A DNA stretch of 64,000 nucleotides from Amycolatopsis sp. DSM 110486 (lineage in GTDB: Bacteria > Actinomycetota > Actinomycetes > Mycobacteriales > Pseudonocardiaceae). Positions 30,796 to 40,513 of the stretch are shown here, piece by piece. The position numbers and the translations under genes are program-made. Each line of letters begins with the position of its first letter. Within the stretch, counting starts at the first letter, position 1. The stretch lies in the NCBI RefSeq assembly GCF_019468465.1, contig NZ_CP080519.1, positions 5,536,001 through 5,600,000 of the forward strand, read 5' to 3'. The notes under the pieces were generated by a model that had not been told where the DNA came from, made no database searches, and saw only the letters and a list, made by a program, of their open reading frames with translations.

Positions 30796-31371
30796 GTGAC
30801 CAGTCAAGGGGACGACTACCAGAGCGGCCTGCTGTCCGGGGTCGGGGACACGACGAACGACAACGACGACGAGGTGCGCCAGGGCGGCCTGGGCCTCGGC
30901 CTGCTGATCCTGCGCCTGGGGCTCGCCGCGATCGTGGGGGCGCACGGCCTGCAACACCTGTTCGGTGCGTTCGGGGGACCCGGCATCACGGGGTTCGCGC
31001 ACCTGCTCGAGACATTCGGCTTCCACAAGCAGACCACGCTGCTCTCGTGGGTCACCGGCATCGTCGAGGTCGGCGGCAGCGCGCTGCTGCTCGTGGGCCT
31101 CTTCACGCCGCTCGCGGCCGCGGGGATCCTGGGCGTCGCCGCCAGCGCCGTCTTCGCGAAGTTCCACGGCGGCTTCTTCGAGGGCGACGGCCGCGGCTGG
31201 GAGTTCGAACTCCTCATCGGCGTGGTGGCCCTCGCGCTGATTTTCACCGGCGCCGGCCGGATCTCGCTGGAGCGGAACACGCCGTGGCGCAAGCGGCCGT
31301 TGCCCCTGGGTGTCGTCTCGCTGCTGCTGGCAGCGGCGGCTTCGGTGGTGGTCATCGTTTTGACCCGCTGA
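30796..31371 (+). CDS. DoxX family membrane protein (Rv3005c-like)
   Basis: 191 residues with an acidic hydrophilic N-terminus (~30 residues), then four membrane helices: LGLLILRLGLAAIVGAHGLQ, LLSWVTGIVEVGGSALLLVG, LAAAGILGVAASAVFAKF and FELLIGVVALALIFTG, plus a short C-terminal hydrophobic end. The pattern matches DoxX. In M. tuberculosis Rv3005c (DoxX) acts with SodA and SseA in a membrane oxidoreductase complex; whether that holds here is inference. Position next to the lppZ-like gene is conserved. Confidence 0.88.
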   Translation: MTSQGDDYQSGLLSGVGDTTNDNDDEVRQGGLGLGLLILRLGLAAIVGAHGLQHLFGAFGGPGITGFAHLLETFGFHKQTTLLSWVTGIVEVGGSALLLVGLFTPLAAAGILGVAASAVFAKFHGGFFEGDGRGWEFELLIGVVALALIFTGAGRISLERNTPWRKRPLPLGVVSLLLAAAASVVVIVLTR

Positions 31372-31378
31372 CCTGGGG

Positions 31379-31488
31379 TTTGCCACGGAGTGGCAAAAGC
31401 AGTGCCGCCGCCCGGCGGACGGAGTGATCCGGAGCTCTTGCCGGGCCGCTGACCAGCACGAAGACCGCCGTCGCCACTCAGCGGCAAC
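31379..31488. repeat. Two family A palindromes between doxX and ilvD
   Basis: TTTGCCACGGAGTGGCAAAA at 31379-31397, just after the doxX stop, and GTCGCCACTCAGCGGCAAC at 31470-31488. Confidence 0.6.
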
Positions 31489-31497
31489 GAACGAAAA

Positions 31498-31529
31498 GGG
31501 CCGTCCACCCCCTCGGCGATGGACGGCCC
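31498..31529 (-). terminator. Intrinsic terminator of ilvD
   Basis: On the minus strand GGGCCGTCCA and TGGACGGCCC form a 10-bp stem followed by TTTTCG, 20 bp after the ilvD stop. Confidence 0.75.
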
Positions 31530-31549
31530 GTCTCATTCAACCGTCAAGC

Positions 31550-33394
31550 TCACTTGTTCGGGTCCCGCACCGCGCCGGTGTCTGCGGAGGTGGCCATCCG
31601 GGCGTACGCGCGCAGTGCCGCCGTGATCGGGCGCTGACGCTCCTTCGGCTGCCACGGCCGCTCCGCCGTCTCCATCTTCGACCGGCGCTCCGCCAGGATC
31701 TCGGCGTCGACCAGCAGCTCGAGGCGGCGTTCGTGGACGTCCAGCAGAATGCGGTCACCGTTCTCGACCAGGCCGATCAGGCCGCACGCCGCTGCCTCCG
31801 GCGAGATGTGGCCGACGGAGATGCCCGACGAGCCGCCCGAGAAGCGCCCGTCCGTGATCAGCGCGCACTTCTTGCCCAGGCCCGAGCCCTTAAGGAACGC
31901 GGTGGGGTGCAGCATCTCCTGCATGCCCGGCCCGCCGGCAGGACCCTCGTAACGGATCACCAGCACCTCGCCCGGCTGGATCTCCTTCTTCAGGATCGCC
32001 GACACGGCCTCCTCCTGGCTCTCGAGCACCCGCGCCGGGCCTTCGAAGTGCCACAGGTCCTCGTCGATGCCGGCGGCCTTGATCACGGCGCCGTTCTCGG
32101 CCAGGTTGCCGCGCAGGATCGCGAGGCCGCCGTCCTTCGTGTACGCGTGCTCGACGTCGTGGATGCAGCCGCCGACGGCGTCGGTGTCGAGCGACGACCA
32201 GCGGTTCTCCGTCGAGAACGCCTTGGTGGTGCGCACCCCACCCGGCGCGGCGTGGAACAGCTCCAGCGCCTTCTGCGACGGCGACTCGGCGCGGATGTCC
32301 CACTCGTTCAGCCACGAGTCGAGGTCGGGGGAGTGGACCGAGTGGACGCCGGTGTTCAGCAGGCCACCGCGGTAGAGCTCGCCCAGGATGGCGGGGATGC
32401 CGCCGGCTCGGTGGACGTCTTCCATGTGGTAGTCGGAGTTCGGCGCCACCTTCGACAGGCACGGCACGCGGCGGCCGATGTCGTCGATGTCGCTGATCGT
32501 GAAGTCGACCTCGCCTTCCTGTGCGGCGGCGAGGATGTGCAGCACGGTGTTGGTCGAGCCGCCCATGGCCATGTCCAGCGCCATCGCGTTCTCGAACGCG
32601 GCGCGGGTGGCGATCGAGCGGGGCAGCGCCGACTCGTCGTCCTCGCCGTACCAGCGCTTGCACAGGTCGATGACCGTGCGCCCGGCGCCGGAGAACAGTT
32701 CGCGGCGCGCGGCGTGCGTGGCCAGCGTGGAGCCGTTGCCCGGCAGCGACAGGCCCAGCGCTTCGGTGAGGCAGTTCATAGAGTTCGCGGTGAACATGCC
32801 GGAGCAGGAACCGCAGGTCGGGCACGCTGAGCGCTCGACGATCGACAGCCCGTCCTCGTCGACCTCGCTGCTCGCCGACGCGGCGATCGCGGTGATCAGG
32901 TCGGTGGGTGCCTGGGCGACGCCGCCGACGACCACGGCCTTGCCCGCTTCCATCGGCCCGCCGGAGACGAACACGGTGGGGATGTTGAGGCGCATGGCGG
33001 CGTTGAGCATGCCCGGCGTGATCTTGTCGCAGTTGGAGATGCAGACGAGGGCGTCGGCCTGGTGCGCGTTGACCATGTACTCCACGGAGTCCGCGATGAT
33101 CTCGCGCGAGGGCAGCGAGTAGAGCATGCCCGAGTGGCCCATCGCGATGCCGTCGTCGACGGCGATCGTGTGGAACTCGCGCGCGATGCCGCCGGCTTCC
33201 TTCACGGCCTCGGCGACGATCTCCCCGAGGTCCTTGAGGTGCACGTGGCCCGGCACGAACTGCGTGTAGGAGTTGGCGATGGCGACGATTGGCTTGCCGA
33301 AGTCGCTGTCGGTCATCCCGGTCGCGCGCCAGAGGGCGCGCGCGCCCGCCGCGTTGCGGCCGTGGGTGGTGGTCCGGGAACGGAGGTGCGGCAC
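31550..33394 (-). CDS. ilvD: Dihydroxy-acid dehydratase
   Basis: 614 residues. Fe-S cluster cysteines occur in [13 protein letters not shown] and [19 protein letters not shown]; the Mg-binding lysine/aspartate region is [12 protein letters not shown]; the C-terminal [20 protein letters not shown] is intact. IlvD dehydrates dihydroxyisovalerate and dihydroxymethylvalerate, the shared third step of valine, leucine and isoleucine synthesis. It is on the opposite strand to ilvBNC, 1 kb away. In M. tuberculosis ilvD is elsewhere (Rv0189c), so its placement beside ilvBNC is a local difference. Confidence 0.96.
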   Translation of the reverse strand: MPHLRSRTTTHGRNAAGARALWRATGMTDSDFGKPIVAIANSYTQFVPGHVHLKDLGEIVAEAVKEAGGIAREFHTIAVDDGIAMGHSGMLYSLPSREIIADSVEYMVNAHQADALVCISNCDKITPGMLNAAMRLNIPTVFVSGGPMEAGKAVVVGGVAQAPTDLITAIAASASSEVDEDGLSIVERSACPTCGSCSGMFTANSMNCLTEALGLSLPGNGSTLATHAARRELFSGAGRTVIDLCKRWYGEDDESALPRSIATRAAFENAMALDMAMGGSTNTVLHILAAAQEGEVDFTISDIDDIGRRVPCLSKVAPNSDYHMEDVHRAGGIPAILGELYRGGLLNTGVHSVHSPDLDSWLNEWDIRAESPSQKALELFHAAPGGVRTTKAFSTENRWSSLDTDAVGGCIHDVEHAYTKDGGLAILRGNLAENGAVIKAAGIDEDLWHFEGPARVLESQEEAVSAILKKEIQPGEVLVIRYEGPAGGPGMQEMLHPTAFLKGSGLGKKCALITDGRFSGGSSGISVGHISPEAAACGLIGLVENGDRILLDVHERRLELLVDAEILAERRSKMETAERPWQPKERQRPITAALRAYARMATSADTGAVRDPNK

Positions 33395-33466
33395 GGCATT
33401 CTCCCAGGTCAGAAGGCTGGTCCAGGCGGAGTCACGAGACCGCTCCGCAAACTGGTCCTACCAATT

Positions 33467-34018
33467 CTACTCGCTGGGCTCGGCCTTGGAACCGCCGGTC
33501 TCGGCGGACGTGGCCTCGGGGGTCTGCTCCGGGGCCTTCTCGGCCGGCTTCGCAGCTGCTTTTTCAGCGGCCGGCTTCAGCTCTTCGTCACTCAGCACAC
33601 CCGAGGGGTCCTTGATCTTCCCCTCGCTCACGAGCGCGAGCACCGGAAGATGGCGCGTTCTCACCGTGGGCAACGTGACCTGCGTGTCGTCGCCCAGCAC
33701 GGCACGCACACGCGCCCTGCCGGTGATCGCGAGTCCCTTCAGCGACGACCACGGGAGGTCGCGCTTGCCGAACACCGTCCGCACGGCCAGGCCCTGGCGC
33801 GTCGCGACGGTGCGCGTGCGCACGACGAAGACGAACAGCGCGATCGGGAAGATGTACAGCCATTGCAGCCCGTTGATCTCCCCGAGTGCGATCGGTGTCA
33901 CACACACGGTCAGGAGCGCGATCGCCATGTACGCCGTGCTGGGGATCTTGAACACGGCCTTCCGGCCTTCGTCCGCGCGCTGGTCCTGCTCTTTTTCGGC
34001 CACCAATGAATGGTGCAC
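33467..34018 (-). CDS. PH-domain membrane protein, Cfp6-like (Rv3004)
   Basis: 183 residues from the GTG at 34018, chosen because a GGAGA precedes it; the frame is open to an ATG at 34114. Two membrane segments (residues ~25-60: YMAIALLTVCVTPIAL and WLYIFPIALFVFVV) are followed by a bacterial PH-like domain (GLAVRTVFGKRDLPWSSLKGLAI) and a long Ala/Pro/Glu/Lys-rich tail. The gene corresponds to cfp6 (Rv3004), which lies beside ilvB in M. tuberculosis too. Function unknown; the tail suggests an exposed flexible region. It is divergent from the ilvB promoter. Confidence 0.78.
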   Translation of the reverse strand: MHHSLVAEKEQDQRADEGRKAVFKIPSTAYMAIALLTVCVTPIALGEINGLQWLYIFPIALFVFVVRTRTVATRQGLAVRTVFGKRDLPWSSLKGLAITGRARVRAVLGDDTQVTLPTVRTRHLPVLALVSEGKIKDPSGVLSDEELKPAAEKAAAKPAEKAPEQTPEATSAETGGSKAEPSE

Positions 34019-34107
34019 CGCGTCTCCGGCGTGCTTGCGCCCGGGTCGAGGGGTCGCCCGAAGAGCAGTACTGGCGGTCCAGCATGCGGAACCGCCGTCT
34101 CGCAGAG

Positions 34108-34137
34108 TTGACACTCGCGCGGACGCCGGTCTAACGT
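34108..34137 (+). promoter_or_regulatory. ilvBNC promoter
   Basis: Near-consensus -35 TTGACA (34108-34113), 18-bp spacer, -10 TAACGT (34132-34137). The leader peptide GTG follows 7 nt after the -10, so the mRNA starts at or near the start codon. Confidence 0.8.
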
Positions 34138-34144
34138 CAGCGCC

Positions 34145-34192
34145 GTGACAACGCAGACCGGCCTCGTACTTCCTCAGCGCGTCGACGCTTAG
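34145..34192 (+). CDS. ilvB attenuator leader peptide
   Basis: A 15-residue peptide, MTTQTGLVLPQRVDA, encoded from the GTG at 34145 to TAG. It carries the regulatory codons Leu-Val-Leu and a later Val. Its last codons form the left arm of a 12-bp hairpin. Slow ribosome movement at Leu/Val codons would disrupt this hairpin. Leader-peptide attenuation of ilvB is known in actinobacteria; the peptide sequence here is read directly. Confidence 0.8.
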   Translation: MTTQTGLVLPQRVDA

Positions 34193-34253
34193 GAAGAGTC
34201 CGCTGCGTCGACGCGCGACCCTCGTGCGACCTTACGGTCGGCGGGGGTTTTTT
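34177..34253 (+). promoter_or_regulatory. Transcription attenuator of ilvBNC
   Basis: GCGCGTCGACGC (34177-34188) pairs with GCGTCGACGCGC (34205-34216), 12 bp. A terminator follows with CGACC-TTAC-GGTCG (34227-34240) extended by CCC/GGGG pairing and six Ts (34248-34253). The first stem covers the end of the leader peptide, the classic attenuator layout. Confidence 0.78.
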
Positions 34254-34336
34254 GTTGCGTAGAACCGGTTTCCGACCGGCTGTACGGCTCCAGACAACCC
34301 GAACGAGTGACACCGAGAACCCACGAGGCAGAACCG

Positions 34337-36241
34337 ATGACCAGTGCCACGTCGCGCAGCGACGCGAAGCCCGGGCCGACCGCGCCCGGTGTCCCCGGAG
34401 CACGTCCGAAGCCGGCGCCGCCGGCGGGAACCCCGGTAAGGGTCACGGGCGCGCAGTCGCTCGTCCGCTCGCTCGAGGCCGTTGGCGCCGAAGTCGTCTT
34501 CGGCATTCCCGGTGGCACCATCCTCCCGGCGTACGACCCGCTGCTCGACTCCACGAAGCTCCGCCACATCCTCGTCCGGCACGAGCAGGGCGCCGGGCAC
34601 GCCGCCACCGGCTACGCCCAGGCGACCGGCAAGGTCGGCGTCTGCATGGCGACGTCGGGCCCGGGCGCCACGAACCTGGTCACCCCGCTGGCCGACGCCA
34701 ACATGGACTCCGTGCCCGTCGTCGCCATCACGGGGCAGCAGTCGCGCGCGCTGATCGGCACCGACGCGTTCCAGGAAGCCGACATCTGCGGCATCACCAT
34801 GCCGGTCACCAAGCACAACTTCCTCGTCACCGACCCGGCCGAGATCCCGCGGACCATCGCCGAGGCATTCCACTTGGCGCTCACGGGCCGACCCGGCCCG
34901 GTGCTGGTGGACATCCCCAAGGACGTGCTGCAGGAGATGACCTCGTTCTCCTGGCCGCCCGAGATGCGGCTGCCGGGTTACCGCCCGACGCTGCGCCCGC
35001 ACGGCAAGCAGGTGCGCGAAGCCGCGAAGCTCATCGCGAACGCGCGCCGGCCCGTTCTCTACGTCGGCGGCGGCGTGATCAAGGCCGAGGCCTCGCAGCA
35101 GCTGCTGGAGCTGGCCGAGCTGACCGGCATCCCGGTCGCCACCACGCTGATGGCGCGCGGCGCGTTCCCCGACTCGCACCGCCAGCACGTCGGCATGCCC
35201 GGCATGCACGGCACCGTCGCCGCGGTCGCGTCGATGCAGCGGTCCGACCTGCTGATCGCGCTCGGCGCCCGCTTCGACGACCGCGTCACCGGCGCGACGT
35301 CGTCGTTCGCGCCCGACGCGAAGGTGATCCACGCCGACATCGACCCGGCCGAGATCTCCAAGAACCGCAAGGCCGACGTGCCGATCGTCGGTGACTGCAA
35401 CGAGATCATCGGCGAGCTGATCGCCGCCGTGAAGGCCGAGTTCGAGCACGGGCACCAGCCGGACCTCACCGACTGGTGGACGCAGGTCGACTCCTGGCGC
35501 GACACCTACCCGGCCGGCTACGAGTGGCCCGACGACGGTTCGCTGTCGCCGCAGTACGTCATCGAGCGCATCGGTGAGCTCGCCGGTCCCGACGCGGTCT
35601 TCACCGCCGGCGTCGGCCAGCACCAGATGTGGGCCGCGCAGTTCGTGAAGTACGAGAAGCCGCGTACATGGATCAACTCCGGCGGCCTCGGCACCATGGG
35701 CTTCGCCGTCCCGGCGGCCATGGGTGCGCAGTTCGGCCTGCCCGACACGCAGGTGTGGGCGATCGACGGCGACGGCTGCTTCCAGATGACCAACCAGGAG
35801 CTAGCCACGTGCGCCATCGAGGGCGCGCCGATCAAGGTCGCCGTGATCAACAACGGCAACCTCGGCATGATCCGGCAGTGGCAGAACCTCTTCTACTCGG
35901 AGCGGTACTCCAACAGCGATCTCGGTACCCACAAGCACCGCATCCCCGACTTCACGCTGCTGGCCGAGGCCCTCGGCTGCGCCGGGCTGCGCTGTGAGAC
36001 CAAGGAGGACGTCGACGCGACGATCCGACGCGCGATGGAGATCAACGACCGTCCTGTCGTGATCGATTTCGTCGTGGGGAAGGATGCCCAGGTGTGGCCG
36101 ATGGTGGCCGCGGGCACCGGCAACGACGAGATCATGGCCGTCCGCGGCATCCGGCCGCTGTTCGACGACGACGAGGTTTCGCAGGAAGCCGCCGAGACCC
36201 TCGAAGCCGCCGAAGCTGCCGCGGAAGGAGAAAACCGATGA
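34337..36241 (+). CDS. ilvB: Acetolactate synthase large subunit
   Basis: 634 residues from the ATG at 34337; the upstream in-frame GTG at 34307 has no ribosome-binding site. A Pro-rich N-terminal extension (~35 residues) precedes the thiamine-diphosphate enzyme. Signatures are [14 protein letters not shown], the catalytic Glu in [33 protein letters not shown], and the Mg/TPP motif [35 protein letters not shown]. It joins two pyruvates, or pyruvate and 2-ketobutyrate. It is coupled to ilvN by ATGA and controlled by the attenuator upstream. Confidence 0.96.
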   Translation: MTSATSRSDAKPGPTAPGVPGARPKPAPPAGTPVRVTGAQSLVRSLEAVGAEVVFGIPGGTILPAYDPLLDSTKLRHILVRHEQGAGHAATGYAQATGKVGVCMATSGPGATNLVTPLADANMDSVPVVAITGQQSRALIGTDAFQEADICGITMPVTKHNFLVTDPAEIPRTIAEAFHLALTGRPGPVLVDIPKDVLQEMTSFSWPPEMRLPGYRPTLRPHGKQVREAAKLIANARRPVLYVGGGVIKAEASQQLLELAELTGIPVATTLMARGAFPDSHRQHVGMPGMHGTVAAVASMQRSDLLIALGARFDDRVTGATSSFAPDAKVIHADIDPAEISKNRKADVPIVGDCNEIIGELIAAVKAEFEHGHQPDLTDWWTQVDSWRDTYPAGYEWPDDGSLSPQYVIERIGELAGPDAVFTAGVGQHQMWAAQFVKYEKPRTWINSGGLGTMGFAVPAAMGAQFGLPDTQVWAIDGDGCFQMTNQELATCAIEGAPIKVAVINNGNLGMIRQWQNLFYSERYSNSDLGTHKHRIPDFTLLAEALGCAGLRCETKEDVDATIRRAMEINDRPVVIDFVVGKDAQVWPMVAAGTGNDEIMAVRGIRPLFDDDEVSQEAAETLEAAEAAAEGENR

Positions 36242-36744
36242 CCGTCCACACGTTGAGCGTGCTGGTCGAGAACAAGCCCGGCGTGCTAGCCCGGGTGTCC
36301 GGCCTGTTCTCCCGCCGCGGTTTCAACATCGAGTCTCTTGCCGTGGGCCCTACGGAAAACCCCGAGGTGTCCCGCATGACGATCGTGGTCGCCGTTGAAG
36401 AGCTACCGCTCGAACAGGTGACCAAACAGCTCAACAAGCTGGTCAACGTGATCAAGATCGTGGAGCTGGAACAGTCCAGCGCGGTGCAGCGTGAACTGCT
36501 GCTCGTGAAGGTCCGGGCCGACGCGACCGTGCGCAGCCAGGTCCTCGAGACCGTCCAGCTCTTCCGTGCCAAGGTGGTGGACGTGTCCCCGGAGGCGCTC
36601 ACCGTCGAGGCGACCGGGACATCGGACAAGATCGGCGCACTTTTGCGCATGCTCGAGCCGTACGGCATCCGTGAGCTCGTGCAGTCCGGCATGGTCGCGG
36701 TGGGTCGCGGGGCCCGCTCGATCACCGCCACCTCGCCCCGCTGA
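36238..36744 (+). CDS. ilvN: Acetolactate synthase small (regulatory) subunit
   Basis: 168 residues. The N-terminal ACT domain is complete ([39 protein letters not shown]), followed by the C-terminal regulatory domain ([20 protein letters not shown]). It confers valine feedback inhibition on IlvB. The ATG overlaps the ilvB stop, giving 1:1 coupling. Confidence 0.95.
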   Translation: MTVHTLSVLVENKPGVLARVSGLFSRRGFNIESLAVGPTENPEVSRMTIVVAVEELPLEQVTKQLNKLVNVIKIVELEQSSAVQRELLLVKVRADATVRSQVLETVQLFRAKVVDVSPEALTVEATGTSDKIGALLRMLEPYGIRELVQSGMVAVGRGARSITATSPR

Positions 36745-37809
<1,065 letters not shown>

Positions 37810-37835
37810 TCGTCTTGTGATGGCTTGATCGTTCG

Positions 37836-37869
37836 AAAGGCCCCCTCACCCGCAGGTGAGGGGGCCTTT
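37836..37869 (+). terminator. Intrinsic terminator of ilvBNC
   Basis: AAAGGCCCCCTCACC and GGTGAGGGGGCCTTT form a perfect 15-bp stem with loop CGCA, followed by TTTT. A family A palindrome (TTCGCCGTTCAGCGGCGAG) follows at 37878-37896. Confidence 0.9.
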
Positions 37870-37915
37870 TCGGTGGTTTCGCCGTTCAGCGGCGAGACCT
37901 GTCGCGGTGGGTCGA

Positions 37916-37921
37916 TACGCT
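37916..37921 (+). promoter_or_regulatory. Candidate -10 (TACGCT) of the DUF397 gene
   Basis: TACGCT, 6 nt, then ATG 37928. Confidence 0.45.
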
Positions 37922-37927
37922 GGTGCC

Positions 37928-38203
37928 ATGAGTGATCAGCCCGTCGACGACAAGGCGCACATCCGGCACGAGCTGGACCTCACCGACGCCCCTTGGATCA
38001 GGGCCGAGCCCGAAGGCGTCACGCTCGAGGACTGCGTGGAGTACGCCTTCGTGCCGCACACCGACGGCGTCACGTACGTCGCGATGCGCCAGTCGTCGAA
38101 ACCGGACGGCGTGGTGCTCGTGTTCACGCCGTCGGAGTGGGACGCGTTCGTGAAGGGCGTCCGTGACGGCGAGTTCGACCTGCCTGAGGACCTCGAGGCC
38201 TAG
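37928..38203 (+). CDS. DUF397 family protein
   Basis: 91 residues from the ATG at 37928. The DUF397 core is recognisable: EDCVEYAFVPHTDGVTYVAMRQ, then VLVFTPSEWDAFVKGVRDGEFDLP. The usual N-terminal W-R-K-S-S motif is missing, replaced by an acidic stretch. DUF397 genes often accompany an XRE-type regulator in actinobacteria; none is adjacent here. The 3' end overlaps the convergent SnoaL-like gene by 4 bp. Confidence 0.8.
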   Translation: MSDQPVDDKAHIRHELDLTDAPWIRAEPEGVTLEDCVEYAFVPHTDGVTYVAMRQSSKPDGVVLVFTPSEWDAFVKGVRDGEFDLPEDLEA

Positions 38204-39093
38204 GCGATTACGCGGTCGACCAGCTCCTGGAGCCGGCCGGTCGCGGCCGCGAGCGCCGGGTGGTCGCCGTAGTCGCGCGACTCGACGATCTCCCCGTCGC
38301 GCACGCGCAGCGCGAAGATGTTGTTGACGCGGAACGGCGTTGCGCCGAGTTGCCCCTCGTAGGCGAATTCGCCGATCAGCACCTCGGGGTCGGTGCTCTG
38401 GTAGGTGACGAGGTCGGTGGCCTGCATGCGGATGCCGATTTCCCCGGCCAGCGCGAAGTGCGTGCGCAGGTCTTCGCGGGACTTCAGCATGGGCGCGCCC
38501 GGCAGGAACGGGTGGCGGACGTCGGTTTGCTCGGCATAGAGGTCGGGCAGCTCGGACCAGCGCTGGTCGGAAACGCCGTAACAGAGCCGTTGGAACACAC
38601 CCAGCGGGCTCTTGCGGTCGGCGAGCCGCGCCGGCCGCGGCTGGACCGGGCCGGGTTCGTGGGGCGGGACTTGGGCGTACGCCTCGGCGAGCCCGGCCGC
38701 CGCTCCCTGGACCGCCGCCATCCGCAGGTAGTCGTGGTAGTCGCGGCTGTGGACGATCAGCCCGTCGCGCACCCTCAGCATCTGGATGTTCTCGGTTTCG
38801 GTCTTTTCGCCGCTGAGCGACGATTCCGCCGTGTACCGGAACTCGGCGACGATCACCTCGGGGTCCGTCATCTCGTGGACGACGACGTCGCTGGTCGACA
38901 GCCGGAGCGTCGCCCCCAGTCCGCCCACAAACCGCTCGTGCACCGCTTTTCGACCCTCGATTCGGCCGGGGACGGGGATCGCGGTGGGGTGCTCGACGAC
39001 GGTGTTCTCCGCGTAGAGCTGGGAAAGCTCGTTGAACCGGCCCGCGGTGATGCCCTCGGAAAGCCGCTCGAAGACCTCTCGGGGTGTGGTCAT
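38200..39093 (-). CDS. Tandem SnoaL-like (NTF2-fold) protein
   Basis: 297 residues from the ATG at 39093. Two SnoaL-like domains repeat in tandem: residues ~5-130 (VFERLSEGITAGRFNELSQLYAENTVVEHP ... FRYTAESS ... VRDGLIVHSRDYHDYLRM) and ~165-290 (VFQRLCYGVSDQRWSELPDLYAEQTDVRHP ... RVRDGEIVESRDYGDH). Such domains act as small-molecule isomerases or hydrolases, often in secondary metabolism, but the active site here is not assignable. The two halves look like an internal duplication. A family A-like core (38810-38825) falls in the coding region. A long inverted repeat lies upstream. Confidence 0.82.
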   Translation of the reverse strand: MTTPREVFERLSEGITAGRFNELSQLYAENTVVEHPTAIPVPGRIEGRKAVHERFVGGLGATLRLSTSDVVVHEMTDPEVIVAEFRYTAESSLSGEKTETENIQMLRVRDGLIVHSRDYHDYLRMAAVQGAAAGLAEAYAQVPPHEPGPVQPRPARLADRKSPLGVFQRLCYGVSDQRWSELPDLYAEQTDVRHPFLPGAPMLKSREDLRTHFALAGEIGIRMQATDLVTYQSTDPEVLIGEFAYEGQLGATPFRVNNIFALRVRDGEIVESRDYGDHPALAAATGRLQELVDRVIA

Positions 39094-39116
39094 GGTTGTC
39101 CTCCCAGTGGATGAAA

Positions 39117-39167
39117 CGGAGTCCGTAGTCCGCCTCTTCGGGTCGACGATACGGACTACGGACTCCG
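39117..39167. promoter_or_regulatory. Inverted repeat upstream of the SnoaL-like gene
   Basis: CGGAGTCCGTAGTCCG (39117-39132) and CGGACTACGGACTCCG (39152-39167) form a perfect 16-bp inverted repeat with a 19-nt centre. Each arm holds smaller palindromes (ACGGAGTCCGT). It may be a paired operator for a TetR-type repressor, or the terminator of the ankyrin gene. Confidence 0.55.
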
Positions 39168-39172
39168 CTTGT

Positions 39173-40513
39173 CTACCGGGCTTTCGCCAGCAGGGCGCGC
39201 GCGGCGGGGCTGTCGCACGCGTCGGCCCAGCCTTCGGGTGTGGAGTTCCAGAGGCCGTCGCGCGCGTCGAGGTCGGCGCCGGCCCGGACGAGGACCTCGA
39301 TGACGTCGAGCCGGTTGTTCTGCGCGGCGAGGTGCAGAGCGGTGATCCCGACGCCGTGCTTCGGGCCGCCGAAAGTCCCAACGCGGTTCACGTCGGCGCC
39401 CAGCTCCAGCAAGGTCCGCACGGCGGCGATTTTGCCCTGCGCGGCGGCCCAGGTGAGCGCGGTGCCGCGGTAGACGTCGGCGTCGAGGTCCGCGCCGCGC
39501 TCGGCGAGGGTGCGCAGGGTGTCGGTGCGATCGTTGCGCGCTGCCCAGCTGAGGGCTTCGTCGCGGATCTCCCGGGGATCGTCGCTGGGGCGCCACAACG
39601 GGAAACCACTGTGGGGCCGGTAGAACTCGCGGTGCGCACCCGCCGCCGGCGTGAGTGTCCCGTTCGGACGGACGAGCTCGTCCAGCAGCTCGGCGTCCCC
39701 GATGCTCGCTGCGACGCGAAGATTGCGAGGGGACCGGTCGCGCGTTGCCAGTTTTTCGGCCACAGTCCGGTTTCCCCAGAACAACGCGACGACGAGAGGC
39801 GTCCCGCCGTCGCCGCGCGCCGACACATCGAGTGGTGCGCCGGCGTCGAGGAGCAGATCGGCGAGCAGGGGCAGATCGCTGTACGCGGCCTGGTGCAACG
39901 GGGTCCAGCCGTGGGCGTTGCCCCGCGCGGGATCGGCGCCGCGTTCGAGCAGGACGCGCGTGAGCCGCTCGTCGCAGGTGGCGCCGGCCATGCCGAGGAG
40001 GTCGTTGCCGTTGGTGCCGCGCACGTGGACGAGTTCGGGGAACTCGTCGACCACCGCCGCCAGCCCGTCGACGTCCCTCGCCTCCAGGAGGCGAAACGCC
40101 CGCGCGAACGGCTCGCCACTGTCCGACAACGCCGCGACGTGCTGGCGCAGCCCGCGCCACGACCCGAACCCGTGTTCCTTGGCGACGACCGTCCGCGCGC
40201 CCTCGCGCGTCAACGGCTGGTCGTGGCGCTCGAACGCCTCGCGCGCCCCGGCCGTCCCGTCCTCGGCGGACGCGAGCAGTCCGAGGGCGCGCTCGCCGTA
40301 GTACTCGGTGTCGGCGTGGTAGGCGTGCTGCAGATTCGGCCCACCCTCGGCGACGCGCCGGACGTACGCCTGCAACTTCGGCCAACTTGGAAACCCGTGC
40401 CCGCGCGCGACGCGGAACTGCGCCTCGGACAACTTGATCGACTCCGCGCGTGCCAGCTCTTTCGCGCGCTTGCGCAGCTGGGCGAGATCGGGTTTTGCGG
40501 GCAACGCGGCCAT
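39173..40513 (-). CDS. Ankyrin-repeat protein
   Basis: 446 residues from the ATG at 40513 (the frame is open to 40588). The N-terminal ~110 residues contain two similar blocks around FRVARGHGFPSWPKLQAYV and AKEHGFGSWRGLRQHV. Ankyrin repeats follow, for example GWTPLHQAAYSDLPLLADLLLDAGAPL, TALTWAAAQGKIAAVRTLLELGADV and ITALHLAAQNNRLDVIEVLVRAGADLDA. It probably mediates protein contacts in the cytoplasm; no enzyme domain is visible. It is upstream of the SnoaL-like gene on the same strand. Confidence 0.85.
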   Translation of the reverse strand: MAALPAKPDLAQLRKRAKELARAESIKLSEAQFRVARGHGFPSWPKLQAYVRRVAEGGPNLQHAYHADTEYYGERALGLLASAEDGTAGAREAFERHDQPLTREGARTVVAKEHGFGSWRGLRQHVAALSDSGEPFARAFRLLEARDVDGLAAVVDEFPELVHVRGTNGNDLLGMAGATCDERLTRVLLERGADPARGNAHGWTPLHQAAYSDLPLLADLLLDAGAPLDVSARGDGGTPLVVALFWGNRTVAEKLATRDRSPRNLRVAASIGDAELLDELVRPNGTLTPAAGAHREFYRPHSGFPLWRPSDDPREIRDEALSWAARNDRTDTLRTLAERGADLDADVYRGTALTWAAAQGKIAAVRTLLELGADVNRVGTFGGPKHGVGITALHLAAQNNRLDVIEVLVRAGADLDARDGLWNSTPEGWADACDSPAARALLAKAR

